In this document: one piece after another, positions 53,919 through 63,178 of the stretch | Layout: the number at the start of each line of letters is the position of its first letter | Numbering within the stretch: the first letter of the stretch is position 1 | DNA from: Arthrobacter sp. KBS0703 | GTDB taxonomy: Bacteria > Actinomycetota > Actinomycetes > Actinomycetales > Micrococcaceae | Length of the DNA stretch: 64,000 bases | Direction of reading: 5' to 3' | NCBI RefSeq assembly: GCF_002008315.2 | Contig: NZ_MVDG02000002.1 | Location: forward strand, 248,001-312,000 | Notes under the pieces: model-generated | Database searches by the model: none | Told to the model about the DNA's origin: nothing | The model's input: only the letters and a program-made list of their open reading frames with translations | Translations under genes and position numbers: made by a program

Positions 53919-55136
53919 ATGCGCATTGTGATCGCGCCGGACAAGTTCAAGGGCTCGCTCTCCGCCCCGGACGTCGCCCGGCACCTTGAGGAGGGGCTGC
54001 ACGCCGGCTTCCGCACCGCGGGGCCGGGCCCCCTTGAGGTCCTGCGGATTCCCGTGGCCGACGGCGGTGAAGGCACCCTGGATGCCGCCGTCGGCTCCGG
54101 CTTCACCCGCCGCAGCGCCGTGGTCAGCGGCCCCACCGGGCGGCCGCTGACGGCGGAGTTTGCGGTCCGCGGGCGGGAGGCGGTCATTGAGATGGCCGCG
54201 GCCTCCGGGCTCGCGGTCCTGCCCGGCGCCGGCGGGACCGGCGGACCGGACTCCGCTACCGCGAAGGCGGCCACGAGCCTGGGCACCGGCGAACTGATCC
54301 GGGCCGCGCTCGACGCCGGCTGCCGGCAGATCATCCTGGGCGTCGGCGGCAGTGCCAACACCGACGGCGGCGCGGGAGTCCTGCAGGGCCTCGGCGCCAT
54401 CCTGTTCGACGCCGCCGGCAACGAACTGCCGCCCGGCGGCGCCGCCCTGGCCGACCTGGCCAGCATCGACTTCTCCGGCTTCGACTCCCGCCTGGACGAG
54501 ACCCGTTTCATCCTCGCTAGCGACGTCGACAACCCGCTGCTCGGCCCCGAAGGCGCCGCCGCCATCTTCGGCCCGCAGAAGGGCGCCACCCCGGCGGACG
54601 TGGCAGCCCTGGACGGCGCTTTGGCCAACTTCGTGCACGTCCTCGCGGACGAAATCGGGCCGCGGGCACTGAGAGCCGCGGACGCTCCCGGCGCGGGAGC
54701 CGCCGGCGGCGTCGGTTTCGCAGCCATCGCCGTACTGGCCGCGACCCGCCGTCCGGGCATCGACGTCGTGCTGGAATTCACCGAGCTGGCGGACCGGCTG
54801 GCCGGCGCCGACCTGGTGATCACCGGCGAAGGCAGCCTCGACGAGCAGAGCCTGCTGGGCAAGACGCCCATGGGCGTGGCCCGCGCGGCGGCGCTGGCCG
54901 GGGTCGCCGTGATGGCCGTCTGCGGCCGCACCACGCTCACGCCCGAACAGCAAAAGATGTGTATAAGAGACAGGGTCTACCCGCTGACCGCGCTGGAGGC
55001 CAAGGTAGATATATGTATAGCCGAAGCGGCGTCCCTGCTTGAACAACTGGGAAAGAACATCGGCCTGGAGCTGGCGGAGACGGCCAACGCCGCCCCAGCC
55101 AACAGTGCCCGCACAAAGGAGCCCCTGAATGTCTGA
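53919..55136 (+). CDS. glxK: Glycerate kinase, carrying an internal adapter sequence
   Basis: A glycerate 2-kinase-type enzyme (GlxK/GarK family, normally about 380 residues). It begins [20 protein letters not shown] and has [45 protein letters not shown] and [17 protein letters not shown]. Within TTLTPEQQ...VYPLTALEA a 19-bp mosaic end (54955-54973) encodes MCIRDR; the frame is kept but native codons there are lost. Just downstream, five codons in a row end in A or T. Its end overlaps allB by 8 bp. Confidence 0.9.
   Translation: MRIVIAPDKFKGSLSAPDVARHLEEGLHAGFRTAGPGPLEVLRIPVADGGEGTLDAAVGSGFTRRSAVVSGPTGRPLTAEFAVRGREAVIEMAAASGLAVLPGAGGTGGPDSATAKAATSLGTGELIRAALDAGCRQIILGVGGSANTDGGAGVLQGLGAILFDAAGNELPPGGAALADLASIDFSGFDSRLDETRFILASDVDNPLLGPEGAAAIFGPQKGATPADVAALDGALANFVHVLADEIGPRALRAADAPGAGAAGGVGFAAIAVLAATRRPGIDVVLEFTELADRLAGADLVITGEGSLDEQSLLGKTPMGVARAAALAGVAVMAVCGRTTLTPEQQKMCIRDRVYPLTALEAKVDICIAEAASLLEQLGKNIGLELAETANAAPANSARTKEPLNV
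54955..54973 (+). other. Single Nextera/Tn5 mosaic end inside glxK (assembly artefact)
   Basis: AGATGTGTATAAGAGACAG, one 19-bp mosaic end without its mirror copy. It replaces a short piece of glxK. Confidence 0.93.
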
Positions 55137-56472
55137 AGAAACCTTTGACCTGGTCATCCGGGGCCGGCGCATCCTCACCACCGCCGGCATCGCGGCGCGT
55201 GAAGTGGGCGTGCGCGGCGGCAAGATCGTCGCGATCGAACCGCTCGGCAACGGCCTCTCCGGCGCCGAAGTGATCGAGCTCGCCGACGACGAGATGCTCC
55301 TCCCCGGCCTCGTGGACACCCACGTCCACGTCAACGAGCCCGGCCGCACCGAGTGGGAGGGCTTCGCATCCGCCACCCGCGCCGCCGCAGCCGGCGGCGT
55401 CACCACCATCATCGACATGCCGCTGAACTCCATCCCGCCCACCACCACGGTGGAAGGGCTCAAGCTCAAGCGCGAGGTGGCTGAGGACCAGGCGTACGTG
55501 GACGTCGGGTTCTGGGGCGGCGCCGTGCCCGGCAACAAGGCGGACCTCCGCCCGCTGCACGACGAAGGCGTGTTCGGCTTCAAGTGCTTCCTGCTGCACT
55601 CCGGCGTGGACGAGTTCCCGCACCTGGAAGCGGACGAGATGGAGGAGGACATGGCCGAGCTCAAGTCCTTCGACTCGCTCATGATCGTCCACGCCGAGGA
55701 CTCGCACGCGATCGACCACGCGCCCCATCCGGGCGGGGACAAGTACGCGACGTTCCTGGCCTCCCGCCCCCGCGGCGCCGAAAACAAGGCCATCGCCGAG
55801 GTCATTGAGCGGGCCCGCTGGACCGGCGCCCGCGCCCACATCCTGCACCTGTCCTCCTCGGACGCGCTGCCCATGATCGCCTCGGCCAAGCGCGACGGCG
55901 TCCACCTCACCGTGGAGACGTGCCCGCACTACCTCACGCTCATGGCCGAGGAAATCCCCAACGGCGCCACCGCCTACAAGTGCTGCCCGCCCATCCGCGA
56001 GGCCTCCAACCGCGAGCTCCTGTGGCAGGGCCTGCAGGACGGCACCATCGACTGCATCGTCTCGGACCACTCGCCGTCGACGCTTGACCTTAAGGACCTG
56101 GAAAACGGCGACTTCGCCGTGGCGTGGGGCGGCGTCTCCTCGCTCCAGCTGGGCCTGTCGCTGATCTGGACCGAGGCCCGGCACCGCGGCATTCCGCTGG
56201 AGCAGGTCGTGTCGTGGATGGCCGAGAAGCCCGCAGCCCTGGCCCGCCTCTCCAACAAGGGGCAGCTCGCGCTCGGGTACGACGCCGACTTCTCCGTCTT
56301 CGCGCCGGACGAGGCCTTCGTGGTGGACGTCTCCAAGCTCAAGCACAAGAACCCCATCACCCCGTACGACGGCAAGGCCCTCTCCGGCGTCGTCCGCCGC
56401 ACCTACCTGCGCGGCAACGTGGTGGACGGCCAGACCCCCGGCGGCAAACTGATCCGCCGCGGCGGCGTCTGA
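55129..56472 (+). CDS. allB: Allantoinase
   Basis: A 447-residue cyclic amidohydrolase opening allantoin to allantoate. The binuclear metal site is visible: HVHVNEPG, carboxylated Lys in GFKCF, VHAE, ILHLSS and [14 protein letters not shown] and KCCPPIRE are typical of allantoinases rather than dihydroorotases. It overlaps glxK by 8 bp. It provides the upstream step that feeds ureide-derived glyoxylate into gcl. Confidence 0.95.
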   Translation: MSEETFDLVIRGRRILTTAGIAAREVGVRGGKIVAIEPLGNGLSGAEVIELADDEMLLPGLVDTHVHVNEPGRTEWEGFASATRAAAAGGVTTIIDMPLNSIPPTTTVEGLKLKREVAEDQAYVDVGFWGGAVPGNKADLRPLHDEGVFGFKCFLLHSGVDEFPHLEADEMEEDMAELKSFDSLMIVHAEDSHAIDHAPHPGGDKYATFLASRPRGAENKAIAEVIERARWTGARAHILHLSSSDALPMIASAKRDGVHLTVETCPHYLTLMAEEIPNGATAYKCCPPIREASNRELLWQGLQDGTIDCIVSDHSPSTLDLKDLENGDFAVAWGGVSSLQLGLSLIWTEARHRGIPLEQVVSWMAEKPAALARLSNKGQLALGYDADFSVFAPDEAFVVDVSKLKHKNPITPYDGKALSGVVRRTYLRGNVVDGQTPGGKLIRRGGV

Positions 56473-56567
56473 GGCGCACCGCCATGGCTGTCCACGCCCA
56501 TACGCCCGCCCCGAGGATGCGGTGCGCGCCGGCTCCGGGGGTGGCTCGGAGTGCGCCGTCGCGTCAG

Positions 56568-56612
56568 GCGCCGTCGTTGAAAGCGCCGTCGTTGAAAGCG
56601 CCGTCGTTGAAA
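56568..56612 (+). repeat. Three tandem 15-bp repeats
   Basis: GCGCCGTCGTTGAAA three times in succession (56568, 56583, 56598), encoding APSLK x3 near the N-terminus of the winged-helix regulator. In-frame unit length permits copy-number variation. Confidence 0.85.
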
Positions 56613-56885
56613 GCCCGGGGCCTGGCCGTTTGGGTAAACCTCGGGGCAGGGCAGGAACTCGATGAAGCCGTACTGGCCCGCGCCGCCGAACTCGTGCTGG
56701 CGCGCGCCCTGAAGATTGCTCCGGAGGCGGAAGTCCACTGGCCTGCCGCCGGAGCTGCAACGTCCGACGTCGGGATGTCACCGGCCGGCACGCCCCCTGG
56801 GGAGGGGGCACCGGCCGGTCCCGGCGGCGGCACTCCCGCGCCGTCGTCGTCCTCCACGGAGGACCCCCCGCACACGGACGACGAC

Positions 56886-56923
56886 CTGTCTCTTATACAC
56901 ATCTAGATGTGTATAAGAGACAG
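56886..56923. other. Nextera/Tn5 mosaic-end palindrome (assembly artefact)
   Basis: Two inverted 19-bp mosaic ends, 56886-56904 and 56905-56923. Excision rejoins the winged-helix gene in frame. Confidence 0.95.
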
Positions 56924-57158
56924 CCGTCGCCCGGGCCGGTAAGCCGGGTGGCCGTCGACCTCGCCGCGGGCGAGGTGCTGCTGGACGGCGGGCGCGTGCC
57001 GCTGACCGGCGTCGAGTTCAAGCTGCTGCGCTACCTCGTGGAAAACTGCTCGCGCGCCATCGGCCGGGAAGAGCTGCGGCTGTTCCTGGAATCGTTCGAC
57101 AGCCCGGGCGCGGCCACCCGTTCCATCGACGTCTACGTGGGCCGGGTGCGGCGGAAGC

Positions 57159-57196
57159 CTGTCTCTTATACACATCTAGATGTGTATAAGAGACAG
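57159..57196. other. Nextera/Tn5 mosaic-end palindrome (assembly artefact)
   Basis: Two inverted 19-bp mosaic ends, 57159-57177 and 57178-57196. Excision alone does not restore the frame, so native bases are missing at this join. Confidence 0.95.
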
Positions 57197-57346
57197 GCAC
57201 GCGATCGCCACCGTGCGCGGCGGCGGCTACCAGTTCATCCCCGGCCCGGCGGCAACAGTGCGCGGCCCGGCGGAATACAGCATCTAGGCCGGCTGTTATC
57301 AAGTTCAGCCCTAATTTGTTCGACTGAGTCCTTATTCGACGTGCAT

Positions 57347-57391
57347 TTTTTGCCTGACAAGTTTTTGTCTGACATGTTTTTGTTTGACCCA
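57347..57391 (+). repeat. Three tandem 15-bp units upstream of the peroxiredoxin gene
   Basis: TTTTTGCCTGACAAG, TTTTTGTCTGACATG and TTTTTGTTTGACCCA follow one another (57347, 57362, 57377) in the 124-bp region before the start codon. The AT-rich tract may be part of the promoter or leader. Confidence 0.7.
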
Positions 57392-57411
57392 GATCCATCC
57401 GAAGGAATGCC

Positions 57412-57891
57412 ATGAGCCCCAACCTGACCAACAAGCTCCAGCCTGGAACCCAGGCGCCGGACTTCACCCTGCGGGACGCCGAAGGCAAGCAGACCTCGCT
57501 GGCCGACTACCGCGGCAAGAACGTCATCGTGTACTTCTACCCCGAGGCCGCCACCCCCGGCTGCACCACCGAGGCCTGCGATTTCCGCGACAACCTGGCC
57601 ACGTTCCAGGGCTCCGGCTACGAGGTCCTGGGCGTCTCCCCCGACGCCCCGGAGAAGCTGGCGCACTTCACCGGCGACTTCGCGCTGACCTTCCCGCTGC
57701 TCGCCGACGAGGACCACGCCGTGGCGCTGGCCTACGGCGCCTGGGGCGAGAAGCTCGTGGACGGCGAGGTCCGCGAGGGCATCGTCCGCTCCACCGTGGT
57801 GCTGGATCCCGACGGCAAGGTCCGCCTGGCCCGGTACCAGGTCAAGGCCCAAGGCCACGTCCAGGCTCTGAAGGAAGAGCTCGGCGTCTAA
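57412..57891 (+). CDS. bcp: Thioredoxin-dependent peroxiredoxin (BCP/PrxQ type)
   Basis: A 159-residue atypical two-cysteine peroxiredoxin reducing hydroperoxides with thioredoxin. The peroxidatic Cys51 and resolving Cys56 lie in TPGCTTEACDFRD, the C-x4-C spacing of PrxQ/BCP. GVSPDAPEKLAHF and RSTVVLDPDGKV are typical. GAAGGAAT precedes ATG 57412. It is monocistronic and followed by a strong terminator. Confidence 0.95.
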   Translation: MSPNLTNKLQPGTQAPDFTLRDAEGKQTSLADYRGKNVIVYFYPEAATPGCTTEACDFRDNLATFQGSGYEVLGVSPDAPEKLAHFTGDFALTFPLLADEDHAVALAYGAWGEKLVDGEVREGIVRSTVVLDPDGKVRLARYQVKAQGHVQALKEELGV

Positions 57892-57912
57892 CGCTCGCGC
57901 ATCTTTCGCGAC

Positions 57913-57959
57913 AAAAACCGGAATGCTCCCTCACATGGTGAGGGAGCATTCCGGTTTTT
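57913..57959. terminator. Bidirectional intrinsic terminator
   Basis: A 22-bp perfect stem starting AAAAACCGGAATGCTCCC and ending in the complementary T run, loop ATG. It serves the converging bcp and deacetylase genes. Confidence 0.95.
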
Positions 57960-57994
57960 TGTGTAACTAGTGAGAGCGATGCCTTGGGGCGGGA

Positions 57995-58969
57995 TCAGAG
58001 CTGCCCGGCGGCCAGCTCTGACTGCCGGACCTGCGTCTGGGAGATGCGGGACGGAGTGAAGCGGGCGCCGGCGTCGGGGAAGGCCGGAACCTCGATGCGG
58101 GCGTGGCTGTGGACTTCGGCCACGGTGTCCCGGGTGTGCTCGGCGACTTTGGCCAGCGTGGTCACCCACATCCCGTCCATGGCCTTGACCCGGCTGATCA
58201 GCTGTTCCAGCGCCACCGCCTTGGAGGGCCTGCCGGAGATGAACGGGTGGTTCGTCAGCACGAAGCAGCTCCCGGCCGCATGGTGTGCCTCTGCCTCGAG
58301 CGTCCACATCTCCAGCACCTTGGCGGGGCTTTCAATGACGCCGCTGCCGGTCACGCCGGGATAGAAGGCGTACTGCTCCCAGTCGTCCAGTGCCCAGTCG
58401 ACCGGGATTTCGACCAGGTCCCGAGGGTCGCCGTCAGCGACGCTGAAGCGGTAGGGGGCGTCGCCGTCGAGCAGGCTTGAATCGTAGAGGAAGCCCCGGT
58501 CCGCGAGCAGGGCCGGCGAGTGCCAGTTCAGTTCCCACCAGGGGGCGCGGTAGCCCACAGGCCGGACGCCCGCCACCTTGGCCAGCGCCTCCAGCCCCCG
58601 GTCGATGTACCGTGCCTCGGTGGCGGCGTCGATGCCCTGCATGGGTTCGTGCAGGTAGCCGTGGTGGGCGATCTCATGGCCGCCGTCCACGATCCGGCGG
58701 ACGACGTCGGGGTAGCTTTCCGCGGTGAAGCCCGGGATGAAGAACGTGGCCCGGATGTCCTGCCGCTCGAGGATCTGCAGCAGCCTGGGGACCGCGACCT
58801 TGGGGCCATAGGACTGGTGCGTCATGAGGGACATCCGGCGGGTGCTGGCGGGGTCATGGGCGATGGTGCATGACTCGGCGTCAACGTCGAACGTGAAGGA
58901 GGCGGCTGCCCCGTACCCTTCGGGCCAGGTGATGGGATGGGCGGAGTCTGCGAAGGCGGGGAATTCCAT
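57995..58969 (-). CDS. NodB-fold deacetylase, PuuE-like
   Basis: A 324-residue polysaccharide-deacetylase-family protein. Metal-binding FTFDVDAES and HEIAHHGYLHE, then YRAPWWELNWHSPALLADRGF, match cytosolic members such as the cofactor-independent allantoinase PuuE; there is no signal peptide. AGAGAGGAAC precedes the ATG. It is the second gene after the NCS1 permease (12-bp gap), next to pucR, so it likely acts on an imported purine-derived ureide. Peptidoglycan deacetylation is less likely. Confidence 0.83.
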   Translation of the reverse strand: MEFPAFADSAHPITWPEGYGAAASFTFDVDAESCTIAHDPASTRRMSLMTHQSYGPKVAVPRLLQILERQDIRATFFIPGFTAESYPDVVRRIVDGGHEIAHHGYLHEPMQGIDAATEARYIDRGLEALAKVAGVRPVGYRAPWWELNWHSPALLADRGFLYDSSLLDGDAPYRFSVADGDPRDLVEIPVDWALDDWEQYAFYPGVTGSGVIESPAKVLEMWTLEAEAHHAAGSCFVLTNHPFISGRPSKAVALEQLISRVKAMDGMWVTTLAKVAEHTRDTVAEVHSHARIEVPAFPDAGARFTPSRISQTQVRQSELAAGQL

Positions 58970-58982
58970 GGTCCGTTCCTCT

Positions 58983-60506
58983 CTAGAGGGCGGCAGTGGT
59001 TGTGGACGGCAGTGCTACTGCCTCGGAAACGGCTGCAGGGACGGGCTGCGATCCGGTGCCGGCCAGAAACCTGCGGTGCACCCGGGGCCCAAGGACCGCG
59101 TAGCAGGCGGCGCTGCTGAGGCCGCCAGCGAGCCAGGACAGGTCCCAGCCGCCCAGGGCCACGGCGATGGGGCCCTGCATCACCGGGACCAGCCCGTACA
59201 TGAACAGCCAGGTGGCGAAAATGCCGACCAGCAGGGAGACGACGCCGGCCCAGTTGACGCCGGGGAGGCGCTTGGTGCCCACGGGGTCGAACAGCCGTGC
59301 GGGCTCGCCCGGCCAGCGCTTCTCGATCCAGAAGTAGTGCACCAGCATGACGCCGCCCCACGCTGCCACCCAGGCCACGAGGCCGATCAGCCACGCGTCC
59401 AGGACGGCGGCGAAGTCCTCCTGAAAGATGAAGAAGACGACGGCGGCGAGCGAGAAGACTCCGACGAACAGGTTCAGCTTGCGCCGGCTGATGGTGATGT
59501 CGAGGGCCTGGGTGGCGACGGAGAAGGTGTAGATGTTCAGGATGTTGGTGGCGATGGGGCCGTGCAGGACCAGGAGGAGCACCGGCAGGGCCATGACGCC
59601 GAAGTTCTGCACGATGAGCTTTCCGGGATCGATCTCGCCGCTGTTCGTGGCCAGGCTGGCGCCGAGAATGCCGAGCCAGACGACTGGGATGAACTGGCCC
59701 AGGACCGAGGCCAGGTAGACCTTGCGCTTGGGCACTTCGGTGCTGACGAAGCGTGAGTAGTCGGCGGCGTAGGTGAACCACGTGATGCCCCAGCCGATGC
59801 CGATCGCGGTCATGACGGCGCTCATGGCGGCGATCCGTTCGGAGCCCTCGAGGATGTTGCCGGCGGGCCCGGCGTAGCCCCAGTCGATCTTGATTCCGAA
59901 CCAGGCGACTGCGGACATGACCGCGAGGATGATGATGGTCGGCGGCACGGTCCACTTTTCGAAGGCGGCAATGGCCTTGTAGCCGAACCACGCGATGGCC
60001 ACCTGGGCCGCCATGATGGTGGTGGCGACGCCGATCTTCCAGCCGTAGTTGTGGGCCGTGGGGTCAACCCATCCGAGGGTTCCGAACAGGGCCATGACCA
60101 GGTCCAGGATGATCCAGGTGTTGACGGCGCACCAGCCGATCACCAGCAGCGCCTGGATGGCGGCCGGCAGGTAGTTTCCGCGACGCCCGAAGGCTGCGCG
60201 GGCCAGGACCATGCCGGTGGCGCCGGTCTTCTGGCCGAGCAGGACAAAGCAGCCGAACAGCAGCATCCCGATCAGGTTGCCCAGGACGAGGACAGTGACG
60301 GTGTCGGCGAAGCCGAGCCCGAGGTGGATGCCGAGGGCGCCGAGGACCCAGTTGATGGGCGCCAGGTTGGCGCCGGCCCAGATCCAGAACTGTCCGGAGA
60401 CTTTCCTGGTCCGCTGGGATTCCGGGATGGGCTGTAGCCAGGCTTCGACGTCATTGTCGGCTGACGGCACTGTGCCGGCGGGGGCTGCAGTGGAGTGGGT
60501 GTGCAT
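58983..60506 (-). CDS. NCS1-family nucleobase/ureide permease
   Basis: A 507-residue 12-helix nucleobase:cation symporter-1 protein. The N-terminal WLQPIPESQRTRKVSGQFWIWAGANLAP begins helix 1, and GWGITWFTYAADYSRFV lies in the substrate region. Substrates in the family include cytosine, uracil, hydantoins and allantoin. It forms an operon with the deacetylase and is divergent from pucR, which probably regulates it. Confidence 0.9.
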   Translation of the reverse strand: MHTHSTAAPAGTVPSADNDVEAWLQPIPESQRTRKVSGQFWIWAGANLAPINWVLGALGIHLGLGFADTVTVLVLGNLIGMLLFGCFVLLGQKTGATGMVLARAAFGRRGNYLPAAIQALLVIGWCAVNTWIILDLVMALFGTLGWVDPTAHNYGWKIGVATTIMAAQVAIAWFGYKAIAAFEKWTVPPTIIILAVMSAVAWFGIKIDWGYAGPAGNILEGSERIAAMSAVMTAIGIGWGITWFTYAADYSRFVSTEVPKRKVYLASVLGQFIPVVWLGILGASLATNSGEIDPGKLIVQNFGVMALPVLLLVLHGPIATNILNIYTFSVATQALDITISRRKLNLFVGVFSLAAVVFFIFQEDFAAVLDAWLIGLVAWVAAWGGVMLVHYFWIEKRWPGEPARLFDPVGTKRLPGVNWAGVVSLLVGIFATWLFMYGLVPVMQGPIAVALGGWDLSWLAGGLSSAACYAVLGPRVHRRFLAGTGSQPVPAAVSEAVALPSTTTAAL

Positions 60507-60614
60507 GGGGGCCTCCGTAGGGGGAAGGGGGATACCGCCAGATTATGTGTCCCAGGCCACATCCAACAAGATACGATGTGTACATCAAAACAGCCATTTG
60601 CATTACGGAGCGTC
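60507..60614. promoter_or_regulatory. Divergent pucR/permease control region
   Basis: This 108-bp region serves both genes. A palindrome GATGT-GT-ACATC sits at 60575-60586, 28 bp before the pucR start, and ACGGAG at 60605-60610 is the pucR ribosome-binding site. Confidence 0.5.
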
Positions 60615-62195
60615 ATGCCAATACTGCTCACTGAGGTGCTGAAACATCCCACCCTCACCGCCGCCGATCCCGTGATCCGTGCAGGGGCGGCCGCAGCCGA
60701 GGATACGCAGCTGCGGTGGGTCCATTCGAGTGAGGTCCTGGACATTGCGCCGTTGCTCAGCGGCGGGGAACTCCTCCTCACCGGCGGCGATGCCCTGGTT
60801 TCGGCTTCGGACGCGCGCCGCGTGGACTACGTCCGCCAGCTAGCCGAGCGGGGCGTCGGCGCCCTGGCCGTGGAAACCGGGCAGACCCTGGCCTCACTTC
60901 CGTCGTCGATGATCCAGGCCGCGGAGGAAGCGGGGCTGCCCCTCATTGAGCTCCGAAAAGTGGCGCCCTTCGTGGGCATCATGCAGGCCATCAATTCAGT
61001 GCTGGTCAGCGAATCGGTGGCGCACCTGCGCCGCGCCGACGAGGCCAGCCACGCCATGGCGGTGGAACTGGCCCATGGCAGCAGCCTGGACCAGATTCTT
61101 GCCGTGCTGGCCGGGATCCTTGACGCCGGGCTCGAGCTCTCCACGGTGTCCGGTGTGACGCTGGGCAGCGCGTCGCCGGCCGGGGACAATTCCCTTCAGC
61201 CGGCGGGGCCCGGATCCGAAGACGGGCCGGCTGCCGGGCCGGAACCCGCCGGCACGGTACCTGCCGGCGCGGTGATTAACATCGATGTCCCGGTACGCGG
61301 CGTGCCCTCGGCGAGGCTGGCCATCAGCGTGCCCCCGCGGGGCGACGTGAACCTGGCGCGCGTTGCGGGCGGACGATGCGTTGACATCCTGTCGCTGGCG
61401 CTGCTGCAGCGGATGCCGCCCGGGCTGAAGGAGGTGGCCGGCACCGCCCTGCTGCGCGCGGTCAGCTCCGGCACCCAGCCCTGGCGGCTCCAGCAGCTCG
61501 CTCCCGCCGCCGGGATTCCAGCCTCGGCAACGCTGGTAACGGTGGTCATCCGGACCTCCACGTCGCAGCCGTTGCGGGCCGCGATGGACAAGGTCCTGAA
61601 GAGGTCGGCCCAGCAGAGCGCCAGCTACGTGGACAATTCGGAACTGCTCGCCCTCGCCGTTCTTCCTGCGGACCGGGAAGCCTCGGCACGCGCCGAGCTG
61701 GTCGCGGCCCTCCGCGATCTGCCGGTCGAGCCCGGAACCATGACCGCGGTGGGACCCCTTGCCGCCGGGATCGAGAACGCACCGTGGTCGCTCACCGAGG
61801 CCAGGTGTGCCCTGGACCTCGCCGGGCACGGATCGGCCCGGGCGGCGCAACGGCCGGCGTCGGACGCGGCCGGCGTGGTGGTCGATGTCGAAGAGCTCGC
61901 CGTGGAGCGGTTGGCCGCGCAGCACCTGGACCAGGGGGCACGGCGGGATTACGTCCGCCAGCAGCTGGGCGCAGTGCTGGAGCACGACGAGCGGCGGAAC
62001 TCCCAGCTGCTGACGACGCTGGCAACCTGGCTCGACTCCGGCTGCAACACGGCGCAGGCCGCCAGGGAGCTGCATGTGGAGCGGCAGTCGATGCATCACC
62101 GGCTGCAGCGGATTTTTGAGTTGTGCGGCGGAGATCCGCGCGGCACGGGCCGGCTCGCGGCGCTGCACCTGGCCACCCGGCTGGCCGCCCTGTAG
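60615..62195 (+). CDS. pucR: PucR-family transcriptional regulator
   Basis: A 526-residue PucR-type regulator. The N-terminal PucR domain (about 5-125) starts ILLTEVLKHPTLTAADPVI with SSEVLDIAPLLSGGELLLTG; the C-terminal helix-turn-helix is RRNSQLLTTLATWLDSGCNT then ARELHVERQSMHHRLQRI. Such proteins activate purine catabolism genes in response to ureides. ATG 60615 is chosen by its ribosome-binding site; the open frame extends upstream to 60495 without one. Divergent from the NCS1 permease. Confidence 0.92.
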   Translation: MPILLTEVLKHPTLTAADPVIRAGAAAAEDTQLRWVHSSEVLDIAPLLSGGELLLTGGDALVSASDARRVDYVRQLAERGVGALAVETGQTLASLPSSMIQAAEEAGLPLIELRKVAPFVGIMQAINSVLVSESVAHLRRADEASHAMAVELAHGSSLDQILAVLAGILDAGLELSTVSGVTLGSASPAGDNSLQPAGPGSEDGPAAGPEPAGTVPAGAVINIDVPVRGVPSARLAISVPPRGDVNLARVAGGRCVDILSLALLQRMPPGLKEVAGTALLRAVSSGTQPWRLQQLAPAAGIPASATLVTVVIRTSTSQPLRAAMDKVLKRSAQQSASYVDNSELLALAVLPADREASARAELVAALRDLPVEPGTMTAVGPLAAGIENAPWSLTEARCALDLAGHGSARAAQRPASDAAGVVVDVEELAVERLAAQHLDQGARRDYVRQQLGAVLEHDERRNSQLLTTLATWLDSGCNTAQAARELHVERQSMHHRLQRIFELCGGDPRGTGRLAALHLATRLAAL

Positions 62196-62221
62196 CCCAG
62201 AGCCCCGTAGCCCTGAGGGAA

Positions 62222-62264
62222 GGGACGCTCTCCCGCTTCCCCCAAGGAGGTGAGAGAGCGTCCC
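62222..62264. terminator. Hairpin between pucR and purU
   Basis: GGGACGCTCTC (62222-62232) pairs with GAGAGCGTCCC (62254-62264) between convergent genes. Confidence 0.75.
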
Positions 62265-62275
62265 GGCACAAGGGG

Positions 62276-63175
62276 TTAGCGGAGCACCACTGTCCGGTTG
62301 CCGCGCAGGATCACCCGGCCCTCGCAGTGCCAGCGCACGGCGTTGCTGAGGGCCTTGCACTCGGTGTCGCGGCCGGCGGCCACGAGGTCTTCCGGGCCGT
62401 AGGTGTGGTCCACCTCCACCACCTGCTGGGCGATGATGGGCCCCTCGTCCAGCTCACCGTTGACGTAGTGTGCGGTGGCGCCCACCGTCTTCACACCGCG
62501 GGCGTAGGCCTGGTGGTACGGCTTGGCGCCCTTGAAGCTGGGCAGGAACGAGTGGTGGATGTTGATGGCGCGGCCGTCCAGCTTGCGGGTCAGCCCGTCG
62601 CTGAGGACCTGCATGTAGCGGGCCAGCACCACGAGTTCGACGTCGAACTCGTCCACCAGTTCCAGCAGCCGGGCCTCGGCCTCGGGCTTGGTGGCGGCGG
62701 TGACGGGCACGTGGAAGAACGGGATGCCGTGCCATTCCACGAGCGCCTGGTGGTCCGTGTGGTTGGAGACCACGGCCACCACGTCCACCGGCAGTTCGCC
62801 GATCCTGGCGCGGAACAGCAGGTCGTTCAGGCAGTGGCCGAACTTCGACACCATGATCAGCACGCGGCGCTTGGAGCCGTGCGGCTCCAGCCGCCAGCTC
62901 ATCCCGAAGCGGTCCGCCACCGGGCCGAAAGCGGCCCGCAGGGTGTCCGCGGTGGAGGCATCGCCGTCGGACGCAAAGTGCACGCGCATGAAGAAGTGCC
63001 CTTCGGAGCGTTCGCCGAACTGCTGGTTGTCGATGATGTCGCAGCCGTGTTCCAGCAGGAAGCCGGAGACGGCGTGGACGATGCCCGGTGACTCCCGGCA
63101 GTCCAAAGTGAGGACATGCTCCACGGTGGTCGCCGGCTGCGGAAGGGACGAGGTTTCAGTCTCGATGGCAGTCAT
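62276..63175 (-). CDS. purU: Formyltetrahydrofolate deformylase
   Basis: A 299-residue enzyme releasing formate from 10-formyl-tetrahydrofolate. An N-terminal ACT domain (LTLDCRESPGIVHAVSGFL) precedes the formyltransferase-like domain with INIHHSFLPSFKG and VNGELDEGPIIAQQ. The active-site Asn/His in the NIHHS loop are intact. It follows sdaA by 3 bp on the same strand, as in actinobacterial glycine-betaine/sarcosine catabolism clusters where folate-bound one-carbon units must be recycled. Confidence 0.96.
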   Translation of the reverse strand: MTAIETETSSLPQPATTVEHVLTLDCRESPGIVHAVSGFLLEHGCDIIDNQQFGERSEGHFFMRVHFASDGDASTADTLRAAFGPVADRFGMSWRLEPHGSKRRVLIMVSKFGHCLNDLLFRARIGELPVDVVAVVSNHTDHQALVEWHGIPFFHVPVTAATKPEAEARLLELVDEFDVELVVLARYMQVLSDGLTRKLDGRAINIHHSFLPSFKGAKPYHQAYARGVKTVGATAHYVNGELDEGPIIAQQVVEVDHTYGPEDLVAAGRDTECKALSNAVRWHCEGRVILRGNRTVVLR

Positions 63176-63178
63176 GGC

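Larger units (their letters stand above)
56484..57287 (+). pseudogene. Winged-helix (OmpR-type) regulator broken by two adapter palindromes
   Basis: The pieces read as one DNA-binding protein: N-terminal part AVWVNLGAGQELDEAVLARA (to 56885), middle VLLDGGRVPLTGVEFKLLRY and RSIDVYVGRVRRK (56924-57158), and end HAIATVRGGGYQFIPGPAA (57198-57287). Removing 38 bp at 56886-56923 restores the frame exactly; removing 38 bp at 57159-57196 does not, so a few bases, probably encoding LGRxR, are lost there. It is an OmpR/PhoB-type winged helix without a receiver domain. In the organism the gene is probably intact. It directly follows allB by 11 bp and might regulate this locus. Confidence 0.8.

Noticed and set aside
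53901..55910. Long minus-strand frame containing SYTHL
   Set aside because: Produced by the adapter sequence in glxK and by antisense GC bias.
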